Origin: an uncultured Collinsella sp.
Lineage (GTDB): Bacteria > Actinomycetota > Coriobacteriia > Coriobacteriales > Coriobacteriaceae
Length of the DNA stretch: 20,501 bases
Direction of reading: 5' to 3'
Assembly: GCA_902470905.1 (NCBI GenBank)
Contig: CABRIC010000038.1
Coordinates: 1-20,501, forward strand
The first letter of the stretch is position 1, and each line of letters opens with the position of its first letter. This document shows, piece after piece, positions 1 through 7,298 of the stretch. The translations under genes were made by a program, and so were the position numbers. The notes under the pieces were generated by a model. The model made no database searches and had not been told where the DNA came from. It saw only the letters and a list, made by a program, of their open reading frames with translations.

Positions 1-47
1 GAGATAGCGTAGCGTCTCGTGGGCTCGGAGATGTGTATAAGAGACAG
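1..47 (+). other. Illumina Nextera i7 adapter remnant (artifact)
   Basis: Bases 14-47 match the 34-base Nextera read-2 transposase adapter, ending in the 19-base Tn5 mosaic end at 29-47. Bases 1-5 (GAGAT) fit the end of the P7 flow-cell sequence, and bases 6-13 (AGCGTAGC) occupy the i7 index slot; from memory this is the adapter-strand form of index N709. This is library sequence left on a contig end, not a transposon or promoter of the organism. Genomic DNA starts at 48. Confidence 0.97.
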
Positions 48-58
48 GCTCTGATTTT

Positions 59-105
59 TGGGATGGATCTTCTCCGGCGACTGCCGACGGATCCATCCCA
101 TTTTT
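59..105 (+). terminator. Intrinsic terminator of a gene lost off the contig end
   Basis: An 11-bp perfect stem (59-69 with 90-100) encloses a smaller CGGC/GCCG hairpin (75-78 with 83-86) and is followed by TTTTT at 101-105. The T run is on the plus side only, so it would end a plus-strand gene lying left of the window. The minus-strand acetyltransferase gene that stops at 183 would not use it well. Confidence 0.75.
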
Positions 106-182
106 ATGCGCTACCTACGAAGGCTGTCCCCAACGACTAATCACTGGGAACATCCCTAAATGACTAGGTATGGCTGCTGGGT

Positions 183-824
183 TTAGGCTGTTAGATCGAG
201 TTCGTAGAGGAAGCTTTCGCGCGGCATGTCGTGACGGCGCTCTTCGCGGTTGGCGCGGTGCGTGGCCGTGCGCTTAAAGCCGTGCAGCTCGTAGAACTTC
301 CACGAGCAGTTGGAGTCGGTGTACAGGTGCGCCCTCGTCGCTCCAAGCGAGGACAGGTGCGAGACGGCGGCATCGAGCAGAACCGTGCCAACGCCCAGGC
401 CATGGACATCGCGATCCACGGCAAGCAGCGTGACCTCGTTGTCGTGCGGCAACGGGCTGCTCTCGAGCAGGCGGTTGTTGGTTCGGATGGTTGCGCGCAC
501 AAACGAGAGATACTCGGCGCACGCATCGGGCTCTAGCTCACGCATCTGCGATAGCAGCGCGCGTTCGGTATCCATCCAATGCTCGTTGATAGTGGCGCCG
601 GAGCTCTGTCCCGCACGCGCGAGCGAAATGCCACGCGCCTGACCGTCGATTACGGCAACCTGTGAAAACGTCGACGACGAAAGGCAATAGGCGAGGTCGC
701 ACGCGGCCTCAAGGCGGTTGTACTCATCGTTATCCGAATTGTTATGCCAAAGCTGCTGCAGAATCAGCGCGATGGCGTCGAAGTCTTCGGTATCAAACGG
801 TCGGTAGAGAACCCGCGAGACCAT
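183..824 (-). CDS. GNAT family N-acetyltransferase
   Basis: This 213-residue protein has the acetyl-CoA binding fold of GCN5-related acetyltransferases in its second half. The strand EVTLLAVDRDVHGLGVG (about residues 130-146) followed by a helix matches GNAT motif A with its pyrophosphate-binding Q/RxxGxG/A-like turn, here HGLGVG. The segment around HLYTDSNCSWKFYELHGF fits motif B, with the usual Tyr and the 'YELHGF' ending. The first 120 residues are mostly helical and do not identify the substrate, so the acceptor is unknown. The ATG at 824 is preceded on the minus strand by AAGAAAGAGG at a good distance. The gene diverges from purH. No terminator was found between its stop and the contig end. 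Confidence 0.85.
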   Translation of the reverse strand: MVSRVLYRPFDTEDFDAIALILQQLWHNNSDNDEYNRLEAACDLAYCLSSSTFSQVAVIDGQARGISLARAGQSSGATINEHWMDTERALLSQMRELEPDACAEYLSFVRATIRTNNRLLESSPLPHDNEVTLLAVDRDVHGLGVGTVLLDAAVSHLSSLGATRAHLYTDSNCSWKFYELHGFKRTATHRANREERRHDMPRESFLYELDLTA

Positions 825-985
825 GGTGCCTCTTTCTTTTGCGGATGCATATCGAGCACAGTTCTACCACGCCATTGGCATCTAATTATGGTGCCCCTGT
901 GTTCCATGAACTCACCGTGCCCGGTGCCATGCCCATCCCCTCCGCTCGCAAACTTTTTCTGCACATGCGCCCGTTGCGGGGTGCA

Positions 986-1003
986 TCGATGCGCTCGATG
1001 CGC
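986..1003. repeat. Tandem 9-bp direct repeat upstream of purH
   Basis: TCGATGCGC occurs twice head to tail (986-994 and 995-1003) in the 277-bp divergent region between the acetyltransferase gene and purH. It sits about 100 bp before the purH start, next to the AT-rich stretch TACATTAAATCAGTATTTT where a promoter would be expected. No convincing -35/-10 pair was found. It could be a regulator site or chance. Confidence 0.4.
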
Positions 1004-1090
1004 TACATTAAATCAGTATTTTCAATGCCGCTGCGCGAGCGCTGCAGATCGACGTATCACCGACTCACAGAGCACGGCGGCGTACCAGAC

Positions 1091-1096
1091 AGGAGG
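1091..1096 (+). promoter_or_regulatory. Strong Shine-Dalgarno for purH
   Basis: AGGAGG lies 5 bases before the ATG at 1102 and fixes the purH start. Translation from here gives the expected N-terminus of PurH. Confidence 0.85.
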
Positions 1097-1101
1097 ACTG
1101 C

Positions 1102-2709
1102 ATGGGATCTGATGTGAAGATCGCACGCGCGTTGATCTCGGTTACCGATAAGACGGGCGTCGTCGATTTCGCACGGACGCTGGTTGACGACTTTGGCGTC
1201 GAGATCATCTCTACGGGCGGCACGGCTCGTGCCATCGAGGACGCGGGCATTCCCGTAACCCCCATCGAGGAGTTCACGGGCTATCCCGAGATGATGGACG
1301 GCCGCGTTAAGACCCTGCACCCCAAGGTTCATGGCGCGCTGCTGGCCCGCCGCGATTCCGAGCAGCACATGCAGGAGGCGGCTCAGCACGGCATTAAGTT
1401 GATCGACCTGGTCGTCGTCAACCTGTACGAGTTCGAGAAGACCGTTGCCAACCCCGAGGTCACCTTCGCGGACGCTATCGAGCACATCGACATCGGTGGC
1501 CCCTCTATGCTGCGCTCTGCTGCCAAGAACGCCGCGAGCGTTACCGTCATCTCCGACCCGGCCGACTATGATGCCGTCCTGGCCGAGATGCACGAGACCG
1601 GTGGCTGCACCACGCTTTCCACCCGTCGTCGCCTGCAGGTGAAGGTCTACCAGACCACCGCCGCCTACGACACGGCTATCTCCCGTTGGCTTGCCGCCCA
1701 GGCAAGCGACGTGGCGGACACCTCTGCCAAGCTCGAGATCTCGCTGGAGAAGGTCGACGACCTGCGCTATGGCGAGAATCCTCAGCAGAAGGCTACGGTC
1801 TACCGCTTTGCCGAGGGCTGCGAGAACACCGCGAGCTCGCAGTTCCCGCTCGTGGGCTCCGAGCAGATCCAGGGCAAGCCGCTCAGCTACAACAACTATC
1901 TGGATGCCGACGCCGCCTGGAACCTGGTCCGCGAGTTCGACGAGCCGGCCTGCGTAATCCTCAAGCACCAGAACCCCTGCGGTTCCGCCGTTGCCGAGGA
2001 CATTACGGCCGCCTACGACCGCGCCTTCGCCTGCGATCCCAAGAGCGCCTTTGGCGGCATCATCGCCTGCAACCGCGAGGTTCCCTATGAGCTGGTCGAG
2101 CACTTTGCCGATCAGAACAAGCAGTTCGTCGAGGTTATCATCGCCCCGAGCTACACCGACGAGGCGCTCGAGCGCATGGCCAAGCGCCCCAACCTACGCG
2201 TGTTGGCAACCGGCGGCGTGGACCACGGCGCCCAGGTGGAGCTGCGCTCCGTCGACGGCGGTATGCTGGTGCAGGAGGTCGACCACGTGACCGAGGATCC
2301 CGCGACCTTTACGTTCCCCACCGACCGCAAGCCCACCGATGCCGAGATGGCCGAGCTCGAGTTTGCCTGGAAGGTCTGCAAGGGCGTTAAGTCCAACGCC
2401 ATCCTGGTCTCCAAGGGCAAGGCCGGCATTGGCATGGGCCCCGGTCAGCCTAACCGGGTGGATTCTGCGCTGCTGGCCTGCGAGCGCGCCGAGGACTTCT
2501 GCGAGCGCGAGGGCGTGGAGAAGGGCGGCTTTGCCTGCGCAAGCGACGCATTCTTCCCGTTCCGCGACAACGTCGACGTGCTTGCCGAGCACGGTGTGAC
2601 TTGCATCATCCAGCCCGGCGGCTCCAAGCGCGACGACGAGAGCATCCAGGCCTGCAACGAGCACAATATTGCTATGGTCTTTACCGGCGCCCGCCACTTT
2701 AGGCACTAA
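1102..2709 (+). CDS. purH: Bifunctional AICAR formyltransferase / IMP cyclohydrolase
   Basis: PurH carries out the last two steps of de novo purine synthesis in the cytoplasm: formylation of AICAR with 10-formyl-tetrahydrofolate, then ring closure to IMP. The 535-residue length is normal for the family. Residues 1 to about 150 form the MGS-like cyclohydrolase domain, with STGGTA at 37-42 and the DGRVKTLHPKVHG block at 66-78. The transformylase part follows with DLRYGENPQQ near 219, KHQNPCG at 288-294 (catalytic Lys-His region), DPKSAFGG, and the C-terminal PGGSKRDDE and FTGARHFRH. One segment usually read as GAGQMSRVDS is here GMGPGQPNRVDS, a modest variation. The gene stands alone, with no other pur gene beside it, and has its own terminator. 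Confidence 0.98.
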   Translation: MGSDVKIARALISVTDKTGVVDFARTLVDDFGVEIISTGGTARAIEDAGIPVTPIEEFTGYPEMMDGRVKTLHPKVHGALLARRDSEQHMQEAAQHGIKLIDLVVVNLYEFEKTVANPEVTFADAIEHIDIGGPSMLRSAAKNAASVTVISDPADYDAVLAEMHETGGCTTLSTRRRLQVKVYQTTAAYDTAISRWLAAQASDVADTSAKLEISLEKVDDLRYGENPQQKATVYRFAEGCENTASSQFPLVGSEQIQGKPLSYNNYLDADAAWNLVREFDEPACVILKHQNPCGSAVAEDITAAYDRAFACDPKSAFGGIIACNREVPYELVEHFADQNKQFVEVIIAPSYTDEALERMAKRPNLRVLATGGVDHGAQVELRSVDGGMLVQEVDHVTEDPATFTFPTDRKPTDAEMAELEFAWKVCKGVKSNAILVSKGKAGIGMGPGQPNRVDSALLACERAEDFCEREGVEKGGFACASDAFFPFRDNVDVLAEHGVTCIIQPGGSKRDDESIQACNEHNIAMVFTGARHFRH

Positions 2710-2740
2710 GTTTCGCCCCGGAACAAAATAATCTCTGCAA

Positions 2741-2774
2741 AAGACGGCTGCTCCGTTTGGAGGGCCGTCTTTTT
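2741..2774 (+). terminator. Intrinsic terminator after purH
   Basis: The outer stem AAGACGGC (2741-2748) pairs with GCCGTCTT (2764-2771). Inside it CTCC/GGAG (2751-2754 with 2759-2762) closes a GTTT loop. A T run to 2774 follows. Confidence 0.88.
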
Positions 2775-2776
2775 GG

Positions 2777-2782
2777 TATAAG
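2777..2782 (+). promoter_or_regulatory. Candidate extended -10 of the hypothetical gene
   Basis: TATAAG preceded by TGG forms an extended -10-like element directly on the tail of the purH terminator. Transcription would begin near 2789. That leaves about 25 bases before the ATG at 2815 but essentially none before the ATG at 2791. No good -35 box is visible. Confidence 0.4.
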
Positions 2783-2814
2783 AGGACGGAATGACTAACA
2801 CGAAAGGTACAACC

Positions 2815-3525
2815 ATGCCCCAGATTGATGATGCCGAGCTGTTTGGCAATGCCGAGGATCAGCGTGCGTACGAGGACTTTTGCGCCAATCAGGAGGCGGT
2901 CGAGAAGTTTACGCTCGACAAGCCCGCGCTTGTCTGCCGTTGGCGCATGTCCAACAAAAAGGTGCCCATGCTCAACCGCCACATTCGCGCACTGTCCGAG
3001 CGCCTGGTGCAGGGCGAGCCGCTTACCCATAACATGCTCAGCTGGGCTAAACAGCACGTTGAGTGGTCGCTTGCCGAGGGCGATTACACGGCACGCGACG
3101 GCGTACTCATGCTGGTGATCGACGTCAATGGCAACGCCGCCATGACGGTGGGCGAGTACGAGCCGCTGGCCGATACGTCGGCTAAGGCGCTACGTGCCCG
3201 CTCCGCCGAGGCCCGCTCCGAGGCCGACGAAACCGGCGTGGCGCCCGAGCTGCTCGCCGCCGTCGATAACGGCGAGCTGGCCTTTGTGGCGCCGGCGGAC
3301 GAGTGCCTGTGCGGCACGGCGACGCTCATCGAGCAGCTGGCCCAGACCAAGGGCATCCCGGTCACGCGCGTAGACATTCCCGCGCAGCTCAAGGGTGCGC
3401 TGTTTCTGGTGAGCGACGAGCACGGTGTGGTTGCCGCCGCCGACTCCGACGCCGCCGACTCCGACGCCGCCACGGTCGCCTTCTTCGCCGAAGGCTACGA
3501 AAAGCTCCGTGCCCGCCGCTCCTAA
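2815..3525 (+). CDS. Protein of unknown function, 236 residues
   Basis: I do not recognise this protein. It begins MPQIDDAELFGNAEDQRAYEDFCANQ and is acidic and soluble-looking, with no signal peptide or membrane segment. The first 90 residues are helical and charged. A segment with alternating hydrophobic residues (RDGVLMLVIDVNGNAAM) looks like strands. The last third contains GTATLIEQLAQTKGIPVTRVDIP and an Ala/Asp/Ser-rich stretch coded by a 15-bp tandem repeat. The start at 2815 has AAAGG seven bases upstream and agrees with the candidate -10 at 2777. An in-frame ATG at 2791, with AGAGG upstream, would add eight residues and cannot be excluded. The gene converges with pucR; their stops are 18 bp apart with no visible terminator between them. 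Confidence 0.8.
   Translation: MPQIDDAELFGNAEDQRAYEDFCANQEAVEKFTLDKPALVCRWRMSNKKVPMLNRHIRALSERLVQGEPLTHNMLSWAKQHVEWSLAEGDYTARDGVLMLVIDVNGNAAMTVGEYEPLADTSAKALRARSAEARSEADETGVAPELLAAVDNGELAFVAPADECLCGTATLIEQLAQTKGIPVTRVDIPAQLKGALFLVSDEHGVVAAADSDAADSDAATVAFFAEGYEKLRARRS
3436..3471 (+). repeat. In-frame 15-bp tandem repeat, 2.4 copies
   Basis: The unit GCCGCCGACTCCGAC occurs at 3436-3450 and 3451-3465, then its first six bases recur at 3466-3471. It codes for alternating Ala-Ala-Asp-Ser-Asp in the hypothetical protein. Because the unit is a multiple of three, copy number could change without a frameshift. Confidence 0.9.
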
Positions 3526-3543
3526 TCTCAAGGCGGGGTGAGC

Positions 3544-4725
3544 TTACTGAAGCGAGCGAGCGCGTTCGATGGCGTAGGCGAGCGACAGCTGCTCCATCTC
3601 CGGGGCACATTTGTAGTTCAGTCCGGTGAGAGCTGTCACCTTATCGAGGCGATATCGAATCGTGTTCGGGTGCTGGTTAGTCTGCTTGGCGGTTTGCTCG
3701 ATACGTCGGTCGTTCTCGATGAATGCGGCGAGCGTGGATTCCAGCTCACTGCCATGCTCACTGTCGTGCTCGCGTATCGGCGAGAGAATCGCCTCCGAGA
3801 ACGATCGCATCTCCGGGGTTTCCGCAAAAGGCATCACGGTTTTCAGGATGCCGAGCTGCGTATAGCGGACGGGACCCTCGGCTCGTTGACAAGATAGGCG
3901 CTGTGCGTAAATCGCCTGCGAGATCGCCTGCGCCACCGCCTCGTCTCCAAACAGAATATCGCTGATGCCGAGCCCTTCCGCTCCGCCATCGATGCCGCTA
4001 GCCTCGATGAGCTCCGTGAGCGCCTGCACGATTCGCTCCACATCGAGCGTCTGCTCCGAGTCGCTTGTCGCTACGAATAACAAACCTCCGTCATAGGGTG
4101 CCAGCATATTGTGGCATCCGGCGAGGGTCGATTTTGCACAGAGACGTTCGATTTGCAAAAACGTACGCGGGTCGAGGGGATCTGCAAACGATGCGAACAG
4201 GGCGACCGCTTCGTCCAGAAATGACGGGTTGAGGCTTCGGATGCGTCGGCAGATGGACTCGGGCGATGCGTCTGTCCTCAGGGCATCGATCTCGCGCTGT
4301 GCGAAGTCGATGGACGCGAGCTGCTCGATATGCCGTTTGACCTCATAGATGACGCTGTCAAAGAACAGTGAGTCGTCGGTCGTGAGAAAGACCGGGTAGT
4401 GCCGCGCGTTGGCGTAGCGGATGGCTTGGTCGGGAATCGGGATGTGCAGGACGTTTTTGATGATGAGACCGCTCGTTCCCTTGGCGACGAGGTACTTCAC
4501 GGCTTCAGTGATGAGGTACGGGTCGTCCTTCGCATAGAGGAAAGTGCTGAGGATGATCTCGTCTGAGCTGAAGTTGACGCGCTGGTACTTGTTCTTGAGG
4601 CCGGGCATAAGTTCATAATCGAGGATCCCGACGCCAGAGACGGCACGCGAGACGCCATCGCTGCCGGCGATTAGACGGACCGACCCCTCATATTCCCGTG
4701 AGAAGTCCGAGATGGTGTATAGCAT
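3544..4725 (-). CDS. PucR family transcriptional regulator
   Basis: PucR-type regulators have an N-terminal PucR (purine catabolism regulator-like) domain, a variable middle and a C-terminal helix-turn-helix of the HTH_30 type. Here residues 1 to about 120 (MLYTISDFSREYEG...) fit the PucR domain, including VRLIAGSDGVSRAVSGVGILDYE. The C-terminus has EQTAKQTNQHPNTIRYRLDKVTALTG, the typical recognition-helix segment. The ATG at 4725 is preferred because AAGG lies eight bases upstream; ATGs at 4731 and 4746 would extend it by two or seven residues and have poorer ribosome sites. Protein length is 393. It is divergent from the cyclodeaminase/aminotransferase operon, which is its likely target. 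The effector is unknown. Confidence 0.9.
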   Translation of the reverse strand: MLYTISDFSREYEGSVRLIAGSDGVSRAVSGVGILDYELMPGLKNKYQRVNFSSDEIILSTFLYAKDDPYLITEAVKYLVAKGTSGLIIKNVLHIPIPDQAIRYANARHYPVFLTTDDSLFFDSVIYEVKRHIEQLASIDFAQREIDALRTDASPESICRRIRSLNPSFLDEAVALFASFADPLDPRTFLQIERLCAKSTLAGCHNMLAPYDGGLLFVATSDSEQTLDVERIVQALTELIEASGIDGGAEGLGISDILFGDEAVAQAISQAIYAQRLSCQRAEGPVRYTQLGILKTVMPFAETPEMRSFSEAILSPIREHDSEHGSELESTLAAFIENDRRIEQTAKQTNQHPNTIRYRLDKVTALTGLNYKCAPEMEQLSLAYAIERARSLQ

Positions 4726-4774
4726 TAGCATCACCTTGTAAATCATTACAATAAGTACCTGTACAAATAGGATA

Positions 4775-4803
4775 ATCGCATATCCGTATGCCTTTGATGC
4801 GAT
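4775..4803. promoter_or_regulatory. Inverted repeat, possible PucR-type operator
   Basis: ATCGCAT (4775-4781) and ATGCGAT (4797-4803) are perfect inverted copies whose centres lie 22 bp apart, about two helical turns. They sit in the AT-rich 217-bp region between divergent pucR and the enzyme operon. A second small palindrome, GTACctGTAC, lies at 4755-4764. A 7-bp pair can occur by chance in a region this size. Confidence 0.35.
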
Positions 4804-4878
4804 AAATAGTTCGAATACCTGCTGATAGAACGAAAAATCAGATCGAGAATCGTTGTAGATTCCAACAAGAAATGATCC

Positions 4879-4907
4879 TTGGCGGCATCGTTACTAAACC
4901 GTACAGT
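4879..4907 (+). promoter_or_regulatory. Candidate promoter of the cyclodeaminase/aminotransferase operon
   Basis: TTGGCG (4879-4884) and TACAGT (4902-4907) are separated by exactly 17 bases; each agrees with the sigma-70-type consensus at four of six positions. Transcription would begin near 4914, about 30 bases before the start codon. Confidence 0.4.
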
Positions 4908-4942
4908 GAAGCAACGTAAAGCTTTCGCTGAGAGGAGCGATG

Positions 4943-5974
4943 ATGGGGCAGATGGTGGTGCTTTCGGCCGAGGAAGTTTCCAAGGTGCTGACGATCGAGG
5001 ATGCAATCGCTGCCGTGGAGGAGGCATATCGCCAGAAGGCAACGGGCAAGGGTGTTGCGTGGCCGATGGTATATGAGCAGTTCGAACCCGGCGTGGCCGA
5101 TATGGATATCCGCTCGGGCGAGTTGGCGGGAAGCGGCCTCTTCGGCCTCAAGCTCACTGCTTGGTTCTCTCAGAATTCCAAAAAGGGGCTGCCCGAGATC
5201 TTTGGCACCACGCTGCTGTGCGACAACGCGACGGGAGAGCCGTTGGCGCTGCTCAATGCCTCCGCCGTCACTGGACTTCGCACCGGTGCCGCCGCTGCGC
5301 TCGGTGCCAAGTGGCTGGCTCGGGCGGATGCGTCCAAACTGCTTGTTGCGGGTGCCGGCCATATGAGCACCTATATGGTGGCGGGCGTGCTCGCCGCCTG
5401 TCCCAAAGTGAGTGAGGTCAAGGTGTGGGAGCCGGTTTCCGATGCCGCGCCCGAGGCCCGCGTCGAGCGCATGCGAGACGAGGTCGCCCATATCTTGGGC
5501 GCCTGCGAGCATGTTCGCGAGGCATCTACCTATTCCATCGAGGCGACGGCCGACGGCCAAGGTGCCGCGGCAGAGGCCGACATCATCGTGACGATCACGC
5601 CGGCGACCAAGCCCATCATCCCCGATGCATGGGTGCGTCCTGGTACGCATATCTCCTGCGTCGGTGCCGACATGCCCGGCAAGCAGGAGCTCGCCTCGGC
5701 GCTTGTCGCCCGTGTCGCTGTTTACGTCGACGACCGCGAGCAATCGGTCACGTCCGGTGAGCTGGAGATTCCGGTTGCCGAGGGTGTCATCACGCCCGAG
5801 GACATCAGAGCGGAGCTCGGCGAAGTCATCGCCGGCACGGCTACGGGGCGTTCGGATGACGAGCAGGTGACGGTGTTCGATACGTCGGGCATCGCCGTTC
5901 AGGACCTTTCGGCATCGAAAATCGCCTACGACCGCGCCATCGAGGCGGGGCTGGGCACCGTGGTGGAACTGTAA
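4943..5974 (+). CDS. Ornithine cyclodeaminase / mu-crystallin family protein
   Basis: The 343-residue protein belongs to the NAD(P)-dependent family that includes ornithine cyclodeaminase, archaeal-type alanine dehydrogenase and ketimine reductase. Family features are ALLNASAVTGLRTGAAAALGAKWLA (about 105-130), the nucleotide-binding turn GAGHMS (137-142), the HISCVGADMPGKQEL block, and FDTSGIAVQDLSAS near the C-terminus. The dinucleotide turn is usually GxGxQA; the HMS variant is a mild departure. The start at 4943 is five bases after AGGAG; an ATG directly before it at 4940 is only two bases away. It is followed after 24 bases by an aminotransferase and is divergent from a PucR regulator, so a role in breakdown or interconversion of an amino or imino acid is inferred. 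The exact substrate cannot be read from sequence. Confidence 0.9.
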   Translation: MGQMVVLSAEEVSKVLTIEDAIAAVEEAYRQKATGKGVAWPMVYEQFEPGVADMDIRSGELAGSGLFGLKLTAWFSQNSKKGLPEIFGTTLLCDNATGEPLALLNASAVTGLRTGAAAALGAKWLARADASKLLVAGAGHMSTYMVAGVLAACPKVSEVKVWEPVSDAAPEARVERMRDEVAHILGACEHVREASTYSIEATADGQGAAAEADIIVTITPATKPIIPDAWVRPGTHISCVGADMPGKQELASALVARVAVYVDDREQSVTSGELEIPVAEGVITPEDIRAELGEVIAGTATGRSDDEQVTVFDTSGIAVQDLSASKIAYDRAIEAGLGTVVEL

Positions 5975-5998
5975 GAAAGTCAAGGAAAGGAAACGACA

Positions 5999-7129
5999 AT
6001 GCAGATCAAGGATTTCGCCGTCGAGCAGTGGATGAACGAGTGGGAGACCAAGTGCACCCACAACGTTGCGGAGACGTGCGTCTACTCCCTCACGCTCGAC
6101 CAGCTGTTCGAGCTTACGGACACCGACAAGAAGGCGTGGCTCGATAGCCTGTGCTCGCGCCGATTCACCTACGGAGACATCGAGGGGCAGCCCGGCTTCC
6201 TCGAGGGGGTCGCGCGTCTCTATAAGACGGTCGAGCCCGGGCATATCGTGCCCACGCACGGCGCGACCGGTGCCAACTCCCTGGTTATTTCCACGCTCGT
6301 CGAACCGGGCGATCACGTAGTCTCCGTCAAGCCCACCTACCAGCAGCTTTACTCGATTCCCGAGATGTGCGGCGCGAAGGTCGATATTCTTCAGCTCGAC
6401 CGCAAGAACGGCTGCCACGTCGACGTCGACGCGCTCGATGCTCTGGTGACCGACGATACCAAGCTCATCTGCATCAATAATCCGGACAACCCCACGGGCG
6501 CCCTGCTCGACACCGATACGCTCAAGGCGATTGTCGAGGTCGCACGCAAACACGACGCGTGGGTGCTCTGCGACGAGGTCTACCGCCTGCTTACTCAGAC
6601 GGATGAGTACTCCGAGTCCGTGATCGACCTGTACGACAAGGCCATCGTTACCGCATCCATGTCCAAGGTCTGGTCGTTCGCCGGCCTGCGTCTGGGCTGG
6701 GCGGTCACCAAGAGCCCGGAGCTCCGTCGCGCGCTGCTCTCGCATCGCGACTACAACCTGATTTCCGCCGGCATATTCAGCGAGTCGGTGGCGGAGCTGA
6801 TTCTGGGCAACGCTTCCGTGATCCTTGAGCGCAGCCGTCGCATCGTCCGTCAGAACCTTGCTGTTCTGGAGAAGTGGGTCGAGAGCGAGCCGCACCTGTC
6901 GTTCGTTAAGCCCGAGGCGGGTACCACCGCGCTCGTGTATTACGACTACGACATCGACTCCAGGACGTTCTGCATCGACATGATTAAGAAGTCCGGCGCG
7001 CTCGTCACCCCGGGCGATTGCTTCGAGGAGCCCAAGAGTATGCGCATCGGCTATGCATACTCCGATAACACCGACGACCTGCAGAAGGGCCTGGATGCCA
7101 TCTCTGCGTACATGCGTACGCTCGAGTAG
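5999..7129 (+). CDS. PLP-dependent class I/II aminotransferase
   Basis: This 376-residue fold-type I enzyme carries the standard PLP contacts: NNPDNPTG at 160-167 (Asn contact), DEVY at 192-195, and SMSKVWSFAGLRLGW with the Schiff-base lysine at 223 and the following Arg. It ends with TPGDCFEEPKSMRIGYAY. The N-terminus (FAVEQWMNEWETKCTHNVAE) and the TYGDIEGQPGFLEGVARL block recall the subgroup that includes capreomycidine synthase, but the similarity is general, so no substrate is assigned. AAGG lies upstream of the ATG at a usable distance. It is the second gene of the operon, 24 bp after the cyclodeaminase-family gene, so the two enzymes probably act on one pathway. A weak terminator follows. 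Confidence 0.92.
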   Translation: MQIKDFAVEQWMNEWETKCTHNVAETCVYSLTLDQLFELTDTDKKAWLDSLCSRRFTYGDIEGQPGFLEGVARLYKTVEPGHIVPTHGATGANSLVISTLVEPGDHVVSVKPTYQQLYSIPEMCGAKVDILQLDRKNGCHVDVDALDALVTDDTKLICINNPDNPTGALLDTDTLKAIVEVARKHDAWVLCDEVYRLLTQTDEYSESVIDLYDKAIVTASMSKVWSFAGLRLGWAVTKSPELRRALLSHRDYNLISAGIFSESVAELILGNASVILERSRRIVRQNLAVLEKWVESEPHLSFVKPEAGTTALVYYDYDIDSRTFCIDMIKKSGALVTPGDCFEEPKSMRIGYAYSDNTDDLQKGLDAISAYMRTLE

Positions 7130-7130
7130 A

Positions 7131-7194
7131 GACTCGAGGCCGAAGTGATGGGGCCGATCGGGTTAGGCCCGAGGGTCCCTCTTTTCTCTCAAGG
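7131..7194 (+). terminator. Probable terminator of the aminotransferase operon
   Basis: CTCG-A-GGCC (7133-7141) can pair with GGCCCGAG (7166-7173), with one bulged A. An alternative inner stem is GGGCC/GGCCC (7151-7155 with 7166-7170). A pyrimidine-rich tail, CCCTCTTTTCTCTC, follows. The stem is long and imperfect, so confidence is moderate. Confidence 0.45.
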
Positions 7195-7220
7195 CTACCG
7201 AACACTTTTGTCATATTAGG

Positions 7221-7256
7221 TGCCCACGGGGTCGTATCGCTGCGACGCTGTGGGCA
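7221..7256 (+). other. Hairpin upstream of the response regulator gene
   Basis: TGCCCAC (7221-7227) pairs with GTGGGCA (7250-7256), and GTCG/CGAC (7231-7234 with 7243-7246) pairs inside. No T run follows. CATAAT at 7255-7260 overlaps the right arm and could be a -10 box for the two-component operon, in which case the palindrome would be an operator rather than an RNA hairpin. Confidence 0.4.
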
Positions 7257-7298
7257 TAATGGTGTGAAAGGTGCAAGTTACGCGAAATGGGAGGACAC

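Noticed and set aside
29..47. Tn5-like transposon end
   Set aside because: It is the mosaic end within a Nextera adapter at the contig edge, with the index and P7 parts beside it, so it is a library artifact.
3433..3471. CRISPR-like repeat
   Set aside because: The units are contiguous 15-mers with no spacers and lie inside a coding frame.
4838..6895. A 685-codon minus-strand open frame
   Set aside because: It lies antisense to the cyclodeaminase and aminotransferase genes, both with full family motifs; no ribosome site or recognisable domain.
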